The translations under genes were made by a program, and so were the position numbers. A stretch of DNA of 64,000 nucleotides from Chitinophagales bacterium (GTDB taxonomy: Bacteria; Bacteroidota; Bacteroidia; Chitinophagales; Chitinophagaceae), in contig JAAFJB010000002.1 in the NCBI GenBank assembly GCA_013297995.1, forward strand, positions 16,155 through 80,154, given 5' to 3'. Below, one piece after another: positions 17,350 through 27,349 of this stretch (the first letter of the stretch is position 1; the number at the start of each line of letters is the position of its first letter). The notes beneath the pieces are model-generated. The model saw only the letters and a list, made by a program, of their open reading frames with translations, ran no database searches and was not told where the DNA came from.

Positions 17350-18147
17350 ATGACACACCCATATACTTATATCGATCCAAATGCACGCGTTGCCCCCAAT
17401 GTTAAGATCGATCCATTTACAGTAATTCACGGTGATGTTCATGTAGGGGAAGGCACTTGGATTGGCAGCAATGTAACCATTATGGACGGTACTAGAATTG
17501 GTAAAAACTGCCGCATTTTCCCCGGAGCTGTTCTCGGTGCTATTCCACAGGATCTAAAATTTGTAGGTGAAAAAACTACCGTTGAAATAGGCGATCATAC
17601 TACCATTCGTGAATTTGTAACCATCAACCGAGGAACAGAAGATCGAGGCAAAACCGTAATTGGCAACCATTGCTTGATTATGGCATACAGCCATATTGCG
17701 CACGATTGTATCATTGGCAATCACGTAATTATGAGCAATAGTGTACAAGTTGCTGGTCACGTTACTATTGGCGATTGGGCCGTTGTTGGCGGCGTTAGTG
17801 CAGTGCATCAGTTTGTAAGTATTGGCCAGCATACATTTGTTGCAGGTGGTAGTCTCGTTAGCAAAGATGTGCCTCCTTATATAAAAGCAGTGCGCAACCC
17901 GCTCAGCTATGGTGGGGTAAACAGTGTGGGATTAAAAAGAAGGGGCTTCCCCTTGCAACAAATTAATCATATTCTTGATGTGTATAGAACCATCTACAGT
18001 AAAGGCTTGAACACCACACAAGCATTGGAATTTATTGAAGAGGAATTACCCGCAACAGATGAGCGTGATGAAATTGTAACTTTTATTAGAGAAAGCGGCA
18101 GGGGCATTATTAAACGATTTACCAAGGGTGCTAACGATGATGAATAA
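17350..18147 (+). CDS. lpxA: LpxA, UDP-N-acetylglucosamine O-acyltransferase
   Basis: 265 residues: about ten hexapeptide coils forming the left-handed beta helix and a C-terminal helical part with LKRRGF. The catalytic His is in [10 protein letters not shown]. It adds the first acyl chain of lipid A to UDP-GlcNAc. The usual length and the lpxD/lpxC-fabZ neighbours make the assignment secure. Its 3' end overlaps the start of the ABC ATPase gene, which suggests translational coupling. Confidence 0.96.
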   Translation: MTHPYTYIDPNARVAPNVKIDPFTVIHGDVHVGEGTWIGSNVTIMDGTRIGKNCRIFPGAVLGAIPQDLKFVGEKTTVEIGDHTTIREFVTINRGTEDRGKTVIGNHCLIMAYSHIAHDCIIGNHVIMSNSVQVAGHVTIGDWAVVGGVSAVHQFVSIGQHTFVAGGSLVSKDVPPYIKAVRNPLSYGGVNSVGLKRRGFPLQQINHILDVYRTIYSKGLNTTQALEFIEEELPATDERDEIVTFIRESGRGIIKRFTKGANDDE

Positions 18148-18778
18148 GTACTGTATTGAATTGACAGATGCAGGTAAAAGATTCAACAGAGAATGGATTT
18201 TCCGAAACCTCACTTATCAATTTGAATCGGGTAATGCATATGCTATAATAGGCAGTAATGGATCTGGCAAAAGCACTTTGCTGCAATGCCTTTGTAGCAG
18301 TATGAATTTAAATGCAGGAACCTTGCGCTTTACCAGCACCAAGAATAAAGTGGAGAAAAATATTTCCCCAGAAAATTGGTACAAATTCCTTGCTATTTGT
18401 ACGCCTTATCTAGAAATGGTAGAAGAGATGACTGCCCAAGAATATTTGCAATTTCATCATCGGTTTAAACCCTTGATGCCATTGCATTCTTTGGAAGAAA
18501 TTTTGGCGAGAGTAGGATTGTCAAAAGCCATCCACCAACAAATTCGTTATTTCAGCAGCGGAATGAAACAGCGATTAAAACTGGCACAAGCTTTTTTTTC
18601 TGATACCCCCATCTTATTACTTGATGAACCTTGTACCAACCTAGACCAGCAAGGATTTGCATTGTACCAATCCTTAATAACAGACTTTTGCAAAGAAAAA
18701 CTAGTAATCATTTGCAGCAATGAAGCAAAAGAAATTGATTGCTGTAAAGTGCATATACCAATAGGCAATTACAAATAA
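18137..18778 (+). CDS. ABC transporter ATP-binding protein without adjacent permease
   Basis: About 213 residues from the ATG at 18137 (another ATG follows directly at 18140; the track GTG at 18128 is less likely). Walker [10 protein letters not shown], signature [11 protein letters not shown] and Walker [13 protein letters not shown] are all present, so the ATPase should be active. It overlaps the end of lpxA by 11 bases and is probably part of the lpx transcript. No membrane subunit is next to it, so its partner is encoded elsewhere. A role in envelope lipid export is suggested only by position. Confidence 0.85.
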   Translation: MMNKYCIELTDAGKRFNREWIFRNLTYQFESGNAYAIIGSNGSGKSTLLQCLCSSMNLNAGTLRFTSTKNKVEKNISPENWYKFLAICTPYLEMVEEMTAQEYLQFHHRFKPLMPLHSLEEILARVGLSKAIHQQIRYFSSGMKQRLKLAQAFFSDTPILLLDEPCTNLDQQGFALYQSLITDFCKEKLVIICSNEAKEIDCCKVHIPIGNYK

Positions 18779-18785
18779 ATCAGTA

Positions 18786-20000
18786 CTATCGTCTGCTGGC
18801 GATTAATAAATTTAAATCCGTATGTTTCAATCCAAATTTTTGGCTGATATAAATATCAGTGAGCGACCCTTTAAAAAGATAAACCCCACCCCTTAAATTA
18901 AACCTATGCCATATCATTTCTTCCAATCCCCCTTCATCACTGATCTCCAAAAATAAAGGCATCAGTACATTGCTGATGGCTTGACTGGCAGTTCTTGCAA
19001 AACCACTGGGTATATTGGGAACGCAATAGTGTATCACTTCATGCTTTAAAAAAGTGGGCTCCTCATAGCTCGTGAGTTCACTGGTTTCAAAGCAACCACC
19101 TCTATCAATGGCAACATCAATAATAATACTTCCTGGGCGCATTGCCGCTACCATTTCTTCTGTAACTACCAACGGTGCCCTTCCATATTTATTACTCAAT
19201 GCTCCCACCGCTACTTCACAGGTTTTTAATTGTTTGGCTAATATCCGCGGTTCTAAAACACTGGTCCATACCCGGTGACCTAAATTATTTTGAAGTTGTT
19301 TTAACCGATATACATTATTATCGAACACTTTTACCGAAGCCCCCAATGCCAAGGCATTGCGGGTGGCACATTCACCTACTATTCCTGCCCCAATAATTAC
19401 CACTTTGGTTGGAGGAATACCACTGATGCCTCCCAACAAAACACCCTTTCCAGCATTAAAACTGCTGAGGTATTGACCCGCAATGAGCATCACGGCACTA
19501 CCCGCAATTTCACTCATGCTGCGCACAATTGGATAAGTACCACTTTCGTCTTTAAAATTTTCAAAACTCAAAGCGGTCACTCGCTTCTCCATCATTTTCT
19601 CAATACATTCTTTCTTTAATGCTGCGTGGTGAATGGGTGAAATAATGGTTTGATTAAGTTGCAATAATGGCATATCCTCCTCCACTGGTGGCGCACTTTT
19701 TACCAATATGGGGCATTTAAATATTTCTGACCGATCGTACACTATTTGAGCTCCTGCTTCTGCATATTCTTTATCGGTATAGTGACTACCCTCCCCGGCA
19801 TTGTGTTCCACCGTAACTTGGTTTCCATTGGCCACCAATACACCCACCGCATCGGGTGTAAGTGCAATTCTATTTTCCTGAAAAGCAATTTCTTTGGGTA
19901 TACCTATAAGTAATTTAGCACCCGGTGTTTTCACATCCAATGTTTCCTCCATTGCTTCGTACAAAAGAGAGGGACTGATACTGGGTCTGCTGCTGGCCAT
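18786..20000 (-). CDS. ald: Alanine dehydrogenase
   Basis: 404 residues from the ATG at 20000, the size I expect for Bacteroidetes alanine dehydrogenases. N-terminal pyruvate/alanine domain with IPKEIAFQENRIALTP and EHNAGEGSHYTD, then a Rossmann NAD-binding motif VVIIGAGIVGECA. It interconverts L-alanine and pyruvate plus ammonia with NAD. The C-terminal part is somewhat divergent from Bacillus Ald, so a related NAD(P) transhydrogenase alpha-like enzyme is the alternative. The track start at 20135 would overlap tsaE by 110 bases and is rejected. The gene lies 25 bases after tsaE. Confidence 0.88.
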   Translation of the reverse strand: MASSRPSISPSLLYEAMEETLDVKTPGAKLLIGIPKEIAFQENRIALTPDAVGVLVANGNQVTVEHNAGEGSHYTDKEYAEAGAQIVYDRSEIFKCPILVKSAPPVEEDMPLLQLNQTIISPIHHAALKKECIEKMMEKRVTALSFENFKDESGTYPIVRSMSEIAGSAVMLIAGQYLSSFNAGKGVLLGGISGIPPTKVVIIGAGIVGECATRNALALGASVKVFDNNVYRLKQLQNNLGHRVWTSVLEPRILAKQLKTCEVAVGALSNKYGRAPLVVTEEMVAAMRPGSIIIDVAIDRGGCFETSELTSYEEPTFLKHEVIHYCVPNIPSGFARTASQAISNVLMPLFLEISDEGGLEEMIWHRFNLRGGVYLFKGSLTDIYISQKFGLKHTDLNLLIASRR

Positions 20001-20025
20001 AAAAGTGAGCGGTTTAGGGTTGAAG

Positions 20026-20445
20026 TTAAGGATTTGGGTTGATAAATATACGACGGGTAAATTCATCCAATGCCTCCAACTCAATATGAAGTGTATCATC
20101 AGGTAATAATCCCGTTGCCATTGACGGCCATTCAATAAAACAATAGGAACCAGACTGCAATATATCTTCTATTCCGGCAGCAATGGCTTCTGCCTCATCT
20201 TTTAGCCGATACCAATCCATATGATACAATCTGCCCACTTCCTTACTGCTGTACTCATTTACAATGGCAAAGCTGGGACTGCTAATAGATGCCTCCACCC
20301 CCAAATAAGTACATAAAGCACTTATAAACGTTGTTTTGCCAGAACCCATAGGTGCATGAAAAGCCCATATCCGCTGCTTTTTACCACTTTTCCACAAGGC
20401 TGCTGCTACTTCACCAACCTGTTCTAACTTAAAAATTGCATCCAT
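20026..20445 (-). CDS. tsaE: TsaE, ATPase of the tRNA threonylcarbamoyladenosine complex
   Basis: 139 residues from the ATG at 20445, the normal TsaE length. P-loop APMGSGKTTF (31-40), followed by SSPSFAIVNEY and the YHMDWYRL motif characteristic of the family. TsaE binds TsaB-TsaD and supports the universal t6A37 modification of tRNAs. The track start at 20547 adds 34 residues that overlap the promoter zone of the divergent copper ATPase. The -7 element TATCTTTG lies only 4 bases before this ATG, suggesting an almost leaderless mRNA. Confidence 0.9.
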   Translation of the reverse strand: MDAIFKLEQVGEVAAALWKSGKKQRIWAFHAPMGSGKTTFISALCTYLGVEASISSPSFAIVNEYSSKEVGRLYHMDWYRLKDEAEAIAAGIEDILQSGSYCFIEWPSMATGLLPDDTLHIELEALDEFTRRIFINPNP

Positions 20446-20449
20446 GCTA

Positions 20450-20457
20450 CAAAGATA
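20450..20457 (-). promoter_or_regulatory. -7 promoter element of tsaE
   Basis: Minus strand TATCTTTG, exact TAnnTTTG, separated from the tsaE ATG by only 4 bases. Confidence 0.5.
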
Positions 20458-20533
20458 ATCGCAAGCTGGGGATGATAATTGCATGCTGATGAAGAAAAAT
20501 GCAAACTGATCCGTTGTTGCAACATTGCTTTTG

Positions 20534-20541
20534 TAAATTTG
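20534..20541 (+). promoter_or_regulatory. -7 promoter element of the copper ATPase
   Basis: TAAATTTG, exact TAnnTTTG, with a TTG at 20514-20516 at -33 spacing (17 bases). ATG follows at 20558. Confidence 0.6.
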
Positions 20542-20557
20542 TACCAACAGCCATCAA

Positions 20558-22696
20558 ATGCTGCTTACTATGGAGAAAGTGAATTGGAAGGTTTCGGGGA
20601 TGAGTTGCACCAACTGTGCGCTTAGCATTGACAAATATTTGCATGAAAAGGGCATGACCGATGTGCGGGTGAATTTTATAGGAGGCGACCTTAGTTTTGA
20701 TTTACCCGATGGAATTAACAAAAATGCTATTCAGCAAGGAATTAATGCAATGGGGTATGAAATAAAAAATGAGGACGGATCTTCACAACCCAGTAAAAGA
20801 ATATTTAAAACTCACTTACAGCGATTTATATTCTGTGCTGTTTTTACATTACCACTGATGGTACATATGATTCCTGGCATTCATATTCATTGGCTGATGA
20901 ATGCTTACGTACAACTTTTTCTTACCATTCCAGTATTGCTGCTTGGTATGGATTTTTTTGGAAGAAGTGGATTAAAAAGTCTACTCAAAGGCGTCCCCAA
21001 TATGAATGTATTGGTCGCCCTAGGATCATTAGCTGCATTCGTTTACAGCCTCTATGGTATATTCACCAATCAGGCGGCGGACTATCTTTTTTTTGAAACC
21101 ACTGCCACCATTATTACCCTAGTTTTTTTAGGCAATTGGATGGAAGACAAGTCCGTTCAACAAACCCAAATTGCATTGAATAAATTGGTTCGCTCACAGA
21201 AAACCATGGCCAATATGATTGCATATGATGCCGAAAAAATAGAGCATATTTTTCCGGTTGAAAGTACCCATTTAAAAGTAGGTGATCTGATATTGATTAA
21301 AAGCGGCGAAGCCGTTCCGATGGATTGTAAAGTTTTATCTGGAGATGTATCGGTAGATGAATCCATTATCACTGGTGAATCTATTCCTGTTGAGAAAAAA
21401 ATGAATGACAAGCTGATTGGTGGATCTTTACTGGTAAACGGTTCTGCAAAAGCCTATGTAACAGCTATTGGAGAAGATGCGGTGCTGGGCAGTATTCTTC
21501 GATTGGTTAAAAATGCACAAACAGCAAAACCTCCCGTACAGCAAATGGCTGATAAAATTAGCGCCGTATTCGTACCCCTTGTGATTGGCATTTCTTTACT
21601 CACTTTCTTACTTAATTTTAGCGTAGGCAACTACGGTTTTACAGAGAGCTTAATGCGGAGTATTGCGGTGCTGGTAATTGCCTGCCCTTGTGCAATGGGG
21701 CTTGCCACACCTGCCGCTATTGCAGTGGGATTGGGACGTGCAGCAAAAAATGGTATTTTATTTAAGCGCACAGAAACACTCGAAATTTTTAAAGATATTC
21801 AGCAAGTGGTTTTTGATAAAACGGGAACCCTTACTACAGGAAATTTCGCAATTGCAGGTATGGTGATGACAGAAGCGGGGCAAGCAGTGGGAGAAACCGA
21901 AATCAAAAGAATTACGTATTCACTTGAAAAATATTCCAATCATCCACTGGCAAAAGCCATTACTAAAAACTGGAAGACCAATGATGATATCAGATGGAAT
22001 AAGGTTGAAGAACACAAAGGTTTGGGTATGATGGCTACGGATAAAGAAGGCAATGAATATGCAGCAGGTTCTTATGGAATAGCAGCAGCATTTACGAGCG
22101 ATGATACGCACAATATCTACCTGAAAAAAAACAATATATTATTGGGCTGGATAGATTTAATGGATGAAGTTAGACCCGAAGCGGCTGCATTAATAAAGCA
22201 GTTAAAAAGCAAAGGCATTAAAACCATTTTATTGAGTGGAGATAGGGAAGCAAAATGCAAAGCAGTGGCCATTGCCATTGGTATTGATACCATTATTGCA
22301 GAACAAAGTCCCGAACAGAAACTGCAAAAAATTAGCGCATTTTCTGCCATTACACCAACGGCAATGGTGGGTGATGGAATTAATGATGCACCTGCTTTAG
22401 CACAAGCAACAGTAGGGGTTTCATTGAGTGATGGTTCTCAGATTGCCGTGCAAACGGCTGCTGTAATATTAATCAACAATGGATTAAAAAATTTACCCCT
22501 TGCATTGGGCTTGGGCAAACATACTTATCTCACCATTCAACAGAATTTATTTTGGGCATTGATTTATAATGTAATCGCCATTCCCATTGCTGCATTTGGA
22601 TTTTTAAGTCCCCCCATTGGCGCATTGGTAATGGGTTTGAGTGATGTGGTATTGGCCATTAATTCTGTACGACTGAATTTTAAAAAAGTATTTTAG
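20558..22696 (+). CDS. copA: Heavy-metal (copper) P1B-type ATPase
   Basis: 712 residues. N-terminal HMA metal-binding domain with GMSCTNC (14-20), about eight membrane helices, CPCAMGLATPAA in the transport helix, phosphorylation motif DKTGTLTTG and hinge GDGINDAPALA. CPC and the single HMA domain indicate Cu(I) or Ag(I) export from the cytoplasm. A second ATG at codon 5 is an equally possible start. Divergent from tsaE with a back-to-back promoter region and followed by recQ after only 3 bases. The metal is inferred from the CPC motif. Confidence 0.93.
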   Translation: MLLTMEKVNWKVSGMSCTNCALSIDKYLHEKGMTDVRVNFIGGDLSFDLPDGINKNAIQQGINAMGYEIKNEDGSSQPSKRIFKTHLQRFIFCAVFTLPLMVHMIPGIHIHWLMNAYVQLFLTIPVLLLGMDFFGRSGLKSLLKGVPNMNVLVALGSLAAFVYSLYGIFTNQAADYLFFETTATIITLVFLGNWMEDKSVQQTQIALNKLVRSQKTMANMIAYDAEKIEHIFPVESTHLKVGDLILIKSGEAVPMDCKVLSGDVSVDESIITGESIPVEKKMNDKLIGGSLLVNGSAKAYVTAIGEDAVLGSILRLVKNAQTAKPPVQQMADKISAVFVPLVIGISLLTFLLNFSVGNYGFTESLMRSIAVLVIACPCAMGLATPAAIAVGLGRAAKNGILFKRTETLEIFKDIQQVVFDKTGTLTTGNFAIAGMVMTEAGQAVGETEIKRITYSLEKYSNHPLAKAITKNWKTNDDIRWNKVEEHKGLGMMATDKEGNEYAAGSYGIAAAFTSDDTHNIYLKKNNILLGWIDLMDEVRPEAAALIKQLKSKGIKTILLSGDREAKCKAVAIAIGIDTIIAEQSPEQKLQKISAFSAITPTAMVGDGINDAPALAQATVGVSLSDGSQIAVQTAAVILINNGLKNLPLALGLGKHTYLTIQQNLFWALIYNVIAIPIAAFGFLSPPIGALVMGLSDVVLAINSVRLNFKKVF

Positions 22697-22699
22697 CAT

Positions 22700-24604
22700 T
22701 TGCAACAACCCCTTCAAATATTAGAGCAATACTGGAAACACAAAGCATTTCGCCCTTTACAGGAAAATATTATTCAATCTGTATTAAGCGGAAATGATAC
22801 GTTGGCATTATTGCCTACGGGTGGCGGTAAATCTATTTGCTTTCAGGTGCCAGCCATGATGATGGAAGGATTGTGCTTAGTGGTTAGTCCGCTCATTGCC
22901 CTTATGCGCGACCAAGTGGAGCACCTAAAATTAAAAGGGATTCATGCCGTAGCATTACATAGTGGACTGAGTTGGTTTGAAGTAAAAAAAATATTATTGG
23001 ATGCGGCAGATGGCGAATATAAATTTCTTTACTGCTCACCTGAGCGGCTAGAGAGCAAACTTTTTATGGACTATCTGCCATTATTATCCATTCGTTTGTT
23101 GGTAATAGATGAAGCGCATTGCATATCGCAGTGGGGATACGATTTCAGACCCCCTTATTTGCGTATTGCTGCAACGCGTAAGCAGTTGAAAAATATTACC
23201 ATCATTGCACTTACTGCTTCTGCAACGCCTCAGGTTCAAGAAGATATTATCAGCAAGCTAACACTGAAGCAGACCGCTGTTTTCAGGCAATCATTTGAAA
23301 GACCCAATATTTCATACAGCAGCTTTTTAGTGGATAGTAAGATTCATAAAATACTGAAGATACTTACCAATGTAGGCGGCAGCAGTATTGTATATTGCAA
23401 TACCAGAAAGCAAACCAAAAAAATAGCAGAAGCCTTACAATTGCAGGGTATCTCGGCAGATTATTATCATGCAGGATTAGCGCAAGAACTAAGGGCATCT
23501 AAACAAAATGCATGGATTCAAAATAAAACAAGGGTGATGGTTTGTACCAATGCATTTGGTATGGGCATTGACAAACCAGATGTAAGAACCGTAATTCACC
23601 ATGATATACCCGACTGTATAGAAAATTATTACCAAGAAGCGGGCAGAGCTGGCAGGGATGAAAAAAAATCCTTTGCCGTATTATTGTATGAGCAGAAAGA
23701 TTTGGTTGAATTGACGCATCAATCAGATAAAAAATTTCCGCCAATACCAGTTATCAAACAAGTATACCAGTCAATCGCAGATTATTTGCAGATTCCGGTA
23801 GGCAGTGGCGAAGGCAATTACTACGATATAGATTTTACAATATTCATTCAGCATTTTAAACTAGAACCGCTATTGGTGATGAATGTATTAAGGGTATTGG
23901 AACAGGAAGGTCATGTACAATTTAATGAACAGATTTTTTTACCTACCCAAGTAAGTTTTAGTATTAATAGAGAAGGCTTACAATTATTTGAGACCGCTTT
24001 TCCGGAGCTAGAACTTCTGATAAAAGCACTGCTAAGAACTTATGAGGGAATTTTTGACAATCGCGTTTCGGTGTACGAACAAAATTTAGCAAAAATTTGC
24101 AGGTTAACACTTGAAATGGTTGTCGAGCAGTTAAAAAAATTATTCCTGCATGGTATTATTGAATATATGCCCAAAAAAGAAACCCCACAGTTGTATTTTT
24201 TGTTGAATAGAGCACCCGCAGCGCATTTAGCCATAAAGCAAGATGCCTATTTAGCACGAAAAAGAAAATATGAAGAGCGAATACAGCAGATGATTGCTTA
24301 TGCTACTGAATCAGATGAATGCAGCAGTAAATTTATTTCCAACTATTTTGGAGACAGCCATGTAAAAAATTGTGGCGTATGCAACCATTGCCTTCAAGCA
24401 AAAAGAAAAGCAATAACGGAGCAGGAATTTAAAGCCATCGTAAATTCGTTGAAACAGCAGGGAGAAAAAGATATAGACCTACAACAGTTTATTCATTTGA
24501 ATGCTGTTTATTCTAAAGAAAAAATATGGACGGTACTGAATTGTTTACAGTCTGAACTCAAAATTAGTATTACAGAATCTAAAAAAATAAACTGGTCTTT
24601 ATAA
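22700..24604 (+). CDS. recQ: RecQ-family ATP-dependent DNA helicase
   Basis: 634 residues starting at TTG 22700, three bases after the copA stop; the product begins at the conserved LEQYWKHKAFRPLQ region, so the start is well placed. Walker A PTGGGKS (39-45), DEAH box VIDEAHCISQWGYDFRP, and the GRAGRD motif VI are present. The RecQ zinc region NYFGDSHVKNCGVCNHC is at about 575. An HRDC domain is not apparent. RecQ unwinds recombination intermediates. Probably translationally coupled to copA, although the functions are unrelated. Convergent with the HerA-like gene. Confidence 0.92.
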   Translation: MQQPLQILEQYWKHKAFRPLQENIIQSVLSGNDTLALLPTGGGKSICFQVPAMMMEGLCLVVSPLIALMRDQVEHLKLKGIHAVALHSGLSWFEVKKILLDAADGEYKFLYCSPERLESKLFMDYLPLLSIRLLVIDEAHCISQWGYDFRPPYLRIAATRKQLKNITIIALTASATPQVQEDIISKLTLKQTAVFRQSFERPNISYSSFLVDSKIHKILKILTNVGGSSIVYCNTRKQTKKIAEALQLQGISADYYHAGLAQELRASKQNAWIQNKTRVMVCTNAFGMGIDKPDVRTVIHHDIPDCIENYYQEAGRAGRDEKKSFAVLLYEQKDLVELTHQSDKKFPPIPVIKQVYQSIADYLQIPVGSGEGNYYDIDFTIFIQHFKLEPLLVMNVLRVLEQEGHVQFNEQIFLPTQVSFSINREGLQLFETAFPELELLIKALLRTYEGIFDNRVSVYEQNLAKICRLTLEMVVEQLKKLFLHGIIEYMPKKETPQLYFLLNRAPAAHLAIKQDAYLARKRKYEERIQQMIAYATESDECSSKFISNYFGDSHVKNCGVCNHCLQAKRKAITEQEFKAIVNSLKQQGEKDIDLQQFIHLNAVYSKEKIWTVLNCLQSELKISITESKKINWSL

Positions 24605-24609
24605 AATGG

Positions 24610-26157
24610 TTAACGAGTTCTTCTACCCGAAGCTCTTCCACCCAAGCCGAGCGCACCCAGTAAACTACGGGTGATAATACTGGCGGCAGTTCTACCTACT
24701 TGCTTCACAACAGGATTGTCAAAAAAACCGGGTTCTTTTTTAGCCACTTTTTCGGCTTTTTCTTCAGCAACTTCTTCGGCTTGCTTCATTGATTTTTCTT
24801 GGGCAGCTTCTAATTTAGCGGTAAGCATTTCATACGCACTTTCCGTATCAATAACTTGGTTGTATTTGGCAACCATTTTGCTTTTATCAGTAAGCGTATC
24901 AATTTCATCTTCACTTAAAATATCCATTCTACTTTGTGGTGGATTCAGCATGGTATGAATAAGTGGGGTGGGAATACCTTTTTCATTCAGCAAGGTCACC
25001 AATGCCTCCCCAATACCAAGCTGGGTAAGCAATTCATCGGTTTGATAAAATGTGGAGACGGGAAAATTTTCAGCAGCCTGTTTAATGGTTTTCCTATCAG
25101 CCGCAGTAAAAGCACGCAGCGCGTGTTGAATTTTTAGGCCGAGTTGACTCAATATAGAAGCTGGAATATCCTGAGGGTTTTGTGTACAGAAAAAAATACC
25201 AACTCCTTTAGAGCGAATTAATTTAACTACGGTTTCAAGTTGTTGTAATAGGGCATCGGATGCTTCTTGAAAAATAAGGTGGGCTTCGTCAATAAATAAA
25301 ATCAGCTTGGGTTTATCAAGGTCGCCTTCTTCGGGGCAAGTAGCATAAAGTTCAGCCAATAGCTGCAACATAAAAGTAGAGAAAAGCTTGGGCTTGTCTT
25401 GCATATCGGTAACACGCAAAATATTAATGATACCTCGGCCATCATCGCTGATGCGCATGAGATCGTCAATTTCAAAACTTTTTTCACCAAAGAAAGTGTC
25501 GGCACCTTGTTGTTGCAGTTCAATTACTTTGCGCAAGATAGTACCTGTGGAAGTGGTAGAAATTTTACCATAATTTTTTTCCATCTCTGCTTTTCCTTCT
25601 GCGCCAATAAATTGGAGAACCTTAATAAAATCTTTAAGATCAAGCAAGGGCATTGCAGTATCATCACAGTATTTAAAAATCATAGCAACCAAACCACCTT
25701 GGGTATCGTTAAGACCTAAAATTTTACTGAGCAGCACAGGACCAAATTCACTAACGGTGGCACGGAGCTTAACACCTTTGCCGTTATTGAGCGTCATGAG
25801 TTCAACCGGGTAAGCATCGGGCTTCCAGTTGATACCAATTTTGGCAACACGTTCATTTATTTTATCGTTGGGAGTGCCAGCGGCGGCAATACCGCTGAGA
25901 TCGCCCTTAATGTCCATCAACAATACAGGAACGCTATTATTGCTGAGGCATTCACTCAACATTTGAAGGGTTTTGGTTTTACCCGTACCCGTAGCACCCG
26001 CAATTAAACCGTGGCGATTCATGGTTTTAAGTGGAATAAAAATATCGGCGCCACTCACCACATTGCCATTGAATACACCAGCACCAATTTTAACGTGTTC
26101 ACCTTTAAAACTGTAACCATTGTTAACGGCCTGTAAAAATTGTTCAGTACTGATCAT
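24610..26157 (-). CDS. HerA-like ATPase (DUF853 family)
   Basis: 515 residues. Walker A GATGTGKTKTLQ near residue 55, Walker B LILFIDEAHLIF and a FCTQNPQDIP sensor region define the HerA/FtsK-like hexameric ATPase superfamily, DUF853 branch. An Ala/Glu/Lys-rich linker (about 445-475) and a Gly/Arg-rich tail close the protein. Such proteins are widespread but poorly characterised and are thought to translocate on DNA. The stop lies 5 bases from that of recQ. Biological role is not known. Confidence 0.85.
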   Translation of the reverse strand: MISTEQFLQAVNNGYSFKGEHVKIGAGVFNGNVVSGADIFIPLKTMNRHGLIAGATGTGKTKTLQMLSECLSNNSVPVLLMDIKGDLSGIAAAGTPNDKINERVAKIGINWKPDAYPVELMTLNNGKGVKLRATVSEFGPVLLSKILGLNDTQGGLVAMIFKYCDDTAMPLLDLKDFIKVLQFIGAEGKAEMEKNYGKISTTSTGTILRKVIELQQQGADTFFGEKSFEIDDLMRISDDGRGIINILRVTDMQDKPKLFSTFMLQLLAELYATCPEEGDLDKPKLILFIDEAHLIFQEASDALLQQLETVVKLIRSKGVGIFFCTQNPQDIPASILSQLGLKIQHALRAFTAADRKTIKQAAENFPVSTFYQTDELLTQLGIGEALVTLLNEKGIPTPLIHTMLNPPQSRMDILSEDEIDTLTDKSKMVAKYNQVIDTESAYEMLTAKLEAAQEKSMKQAEEVAEEKAEKVAKKEPGFFDNPVVKQVGRTAASIITRSLLGALGLGGRASGRRTR

Positions 26158-26372
26158 ATAACGGTATTTAATGCAAAATAGTAAAAGCTAGTAAATTGAG
26201 AAATTATTTTATTCAATACTATTTTATTGTTTATCAATAATTATTTATAATATTGTGATATTATTTACAGTTTTTTGGTTGCAAAAGAAACCCAAAGAAA
26301 TAGACTGTTGAAATGAACTATAAAATTTGCCATTTACCAAGGAGTGAATGAGCAAAAAAAAATAAATTACCC

Positions 26373-27017
26373 ATGAAAAGCAAAAGAACAACTCAATTGG
26401 TATGGGCACTAAAGCTTTGCTTTGTGCTTTTTTTAGTAGAAGGAATTATAATGATTGGCACAGATATGGCACAAGGATTTAAAGATGGGTGGAATGAATC
26501 TAGGAATACTGATGATTTATACCCTTCTGAGGATTTTTTATCCTTTAAAAAAATTAAAAAAGCCACGATGGCAGAAAATGACCACTATAGAATCACGGGG
26601 ATTTCTCAAGTAATTGTTCAGCAAAAAAAAACGCCGCTACATTCCTTCCAAAAATTCATTATAATGTGTTTGCAATTTGTATTTGCAATTATAGCATGTG
26701 CTTACACCATTAGAGTTTTAAAATATGGATATAAATTCATCAAAGAATTTGATCTAGAGAAAGCATTTGATTTAGATGTAGCATTAAACTTAAACAAAAC
26801 TGGTATTTCAATATTAGTTTTATCATTTGCTGTATTTTTATCCTCAGTGGTTAAAGCATTGAATCAATACTTTTTTATGCAGTTTCCGGGTTATGCTTTT
26901 GAGTATGATATTGAATGGCCTTTTGAAACAATTTTATTTGGAGTACTATTGCTTATTACCTCCGCCTTACTGAAAAACAACCTATCATTAAAAGCAGAGC
27001 AAGACCTAATAATTTAA
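26373..27017 (+). CDS. DUF2975-type four-helix membrane protein
   Basis: 214 residues with four predicted membrane helices at about 9-29, 89-110, 145-165 and 183-200 and an extracytoplasmic loop after the first. Size and topology fit DUF2975 proteins, which are nearly always followed by a small YozG-like HTH regulator; that partner starts 2 bases after this stop. The function of DUF2975 is unknown. The partner here carries an in-frame stop, so the pair may be regulatory-defective. Confidence 0.72.
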   Translation: MKSKRTTQLVWALKLCFVLFLVEGIIMIGTDMAQGFKDGWNESRNTDDLYPSEDFLSFKKIKKATMAENDHYRITGISQVIVQQKKTPLHSFQKFIIMCLQFVFAIIACAYTIRVLKYGYKFIKEFDLEKAFDLDVALNLNKTGISILVLSFAVFLSSVVKALNQYFFMQFPGYAFEYDIEWPFETILFGVLLLITSALLKNNLSLKAEQDLII

Positions 27018-27018
27018 C

Positions 27019-27246
27019 ATGCCAATAGTTGTAAACCTCGATATCATGGTTGCTCGCCGAAAAATAAGTTTAACTGAGCTAAGTGAAAGAGTAGGAATTA
27101 CCATTGCCAATTTGAGCATCTTAAAGAGTGGGAAAGCCAAAGCAGTTCGATTTTCTACCCTTGAAGATATATATATTGCATTGCAATGCTAGCCAGGTGA
27201 TATTCTGGCTTATATGAATGTGATAGATTACAAAAAATTAATGTGA
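27019..27246 (+). pseudogene. YozG-like XRE regulator interrupted by an amber codon
   Basis: ATG at 27019 opens a Cro/C1-type HTH (MVARRKISLTELSERVGI, then NLSILKSGKAKAVRFSTL) that reaches ALQC and stops at TAG 27190-27192 after 57 codons. The same frame continues as PGDILAYMNVIDYKKLM to TGA 27244. In this family the conserved end reads CQPGDIL, so the TAG sits exactly where a CAG glutamine codon is expected: one C-to-T change. The truncated product keeps the helix-turn-helix and may still work. Confidence 0.75.
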
Positions 27247-27349
27247 ATATAGACCACAATAACCTCTCAGCTATATTTAACAAAAAATTGCACTTCAATC
27301 TACTTAGTTTACAAGTAAATTATAGTTATTGCATATAAAATATAGTGCT

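Noticed and set aside
20446-20547. Longer N-terminus of TsaE
   Set aside because: The extra 34 residues lie across the TATCTTTG promoter element and do not match the family; the internal ATG gives the usual size.
26158-26372. AT-rich stretch as a possible replication origin
   Set aside because: No clustered DnaA-box sequences and no dnaA/dnaN or parAB genes in the window.
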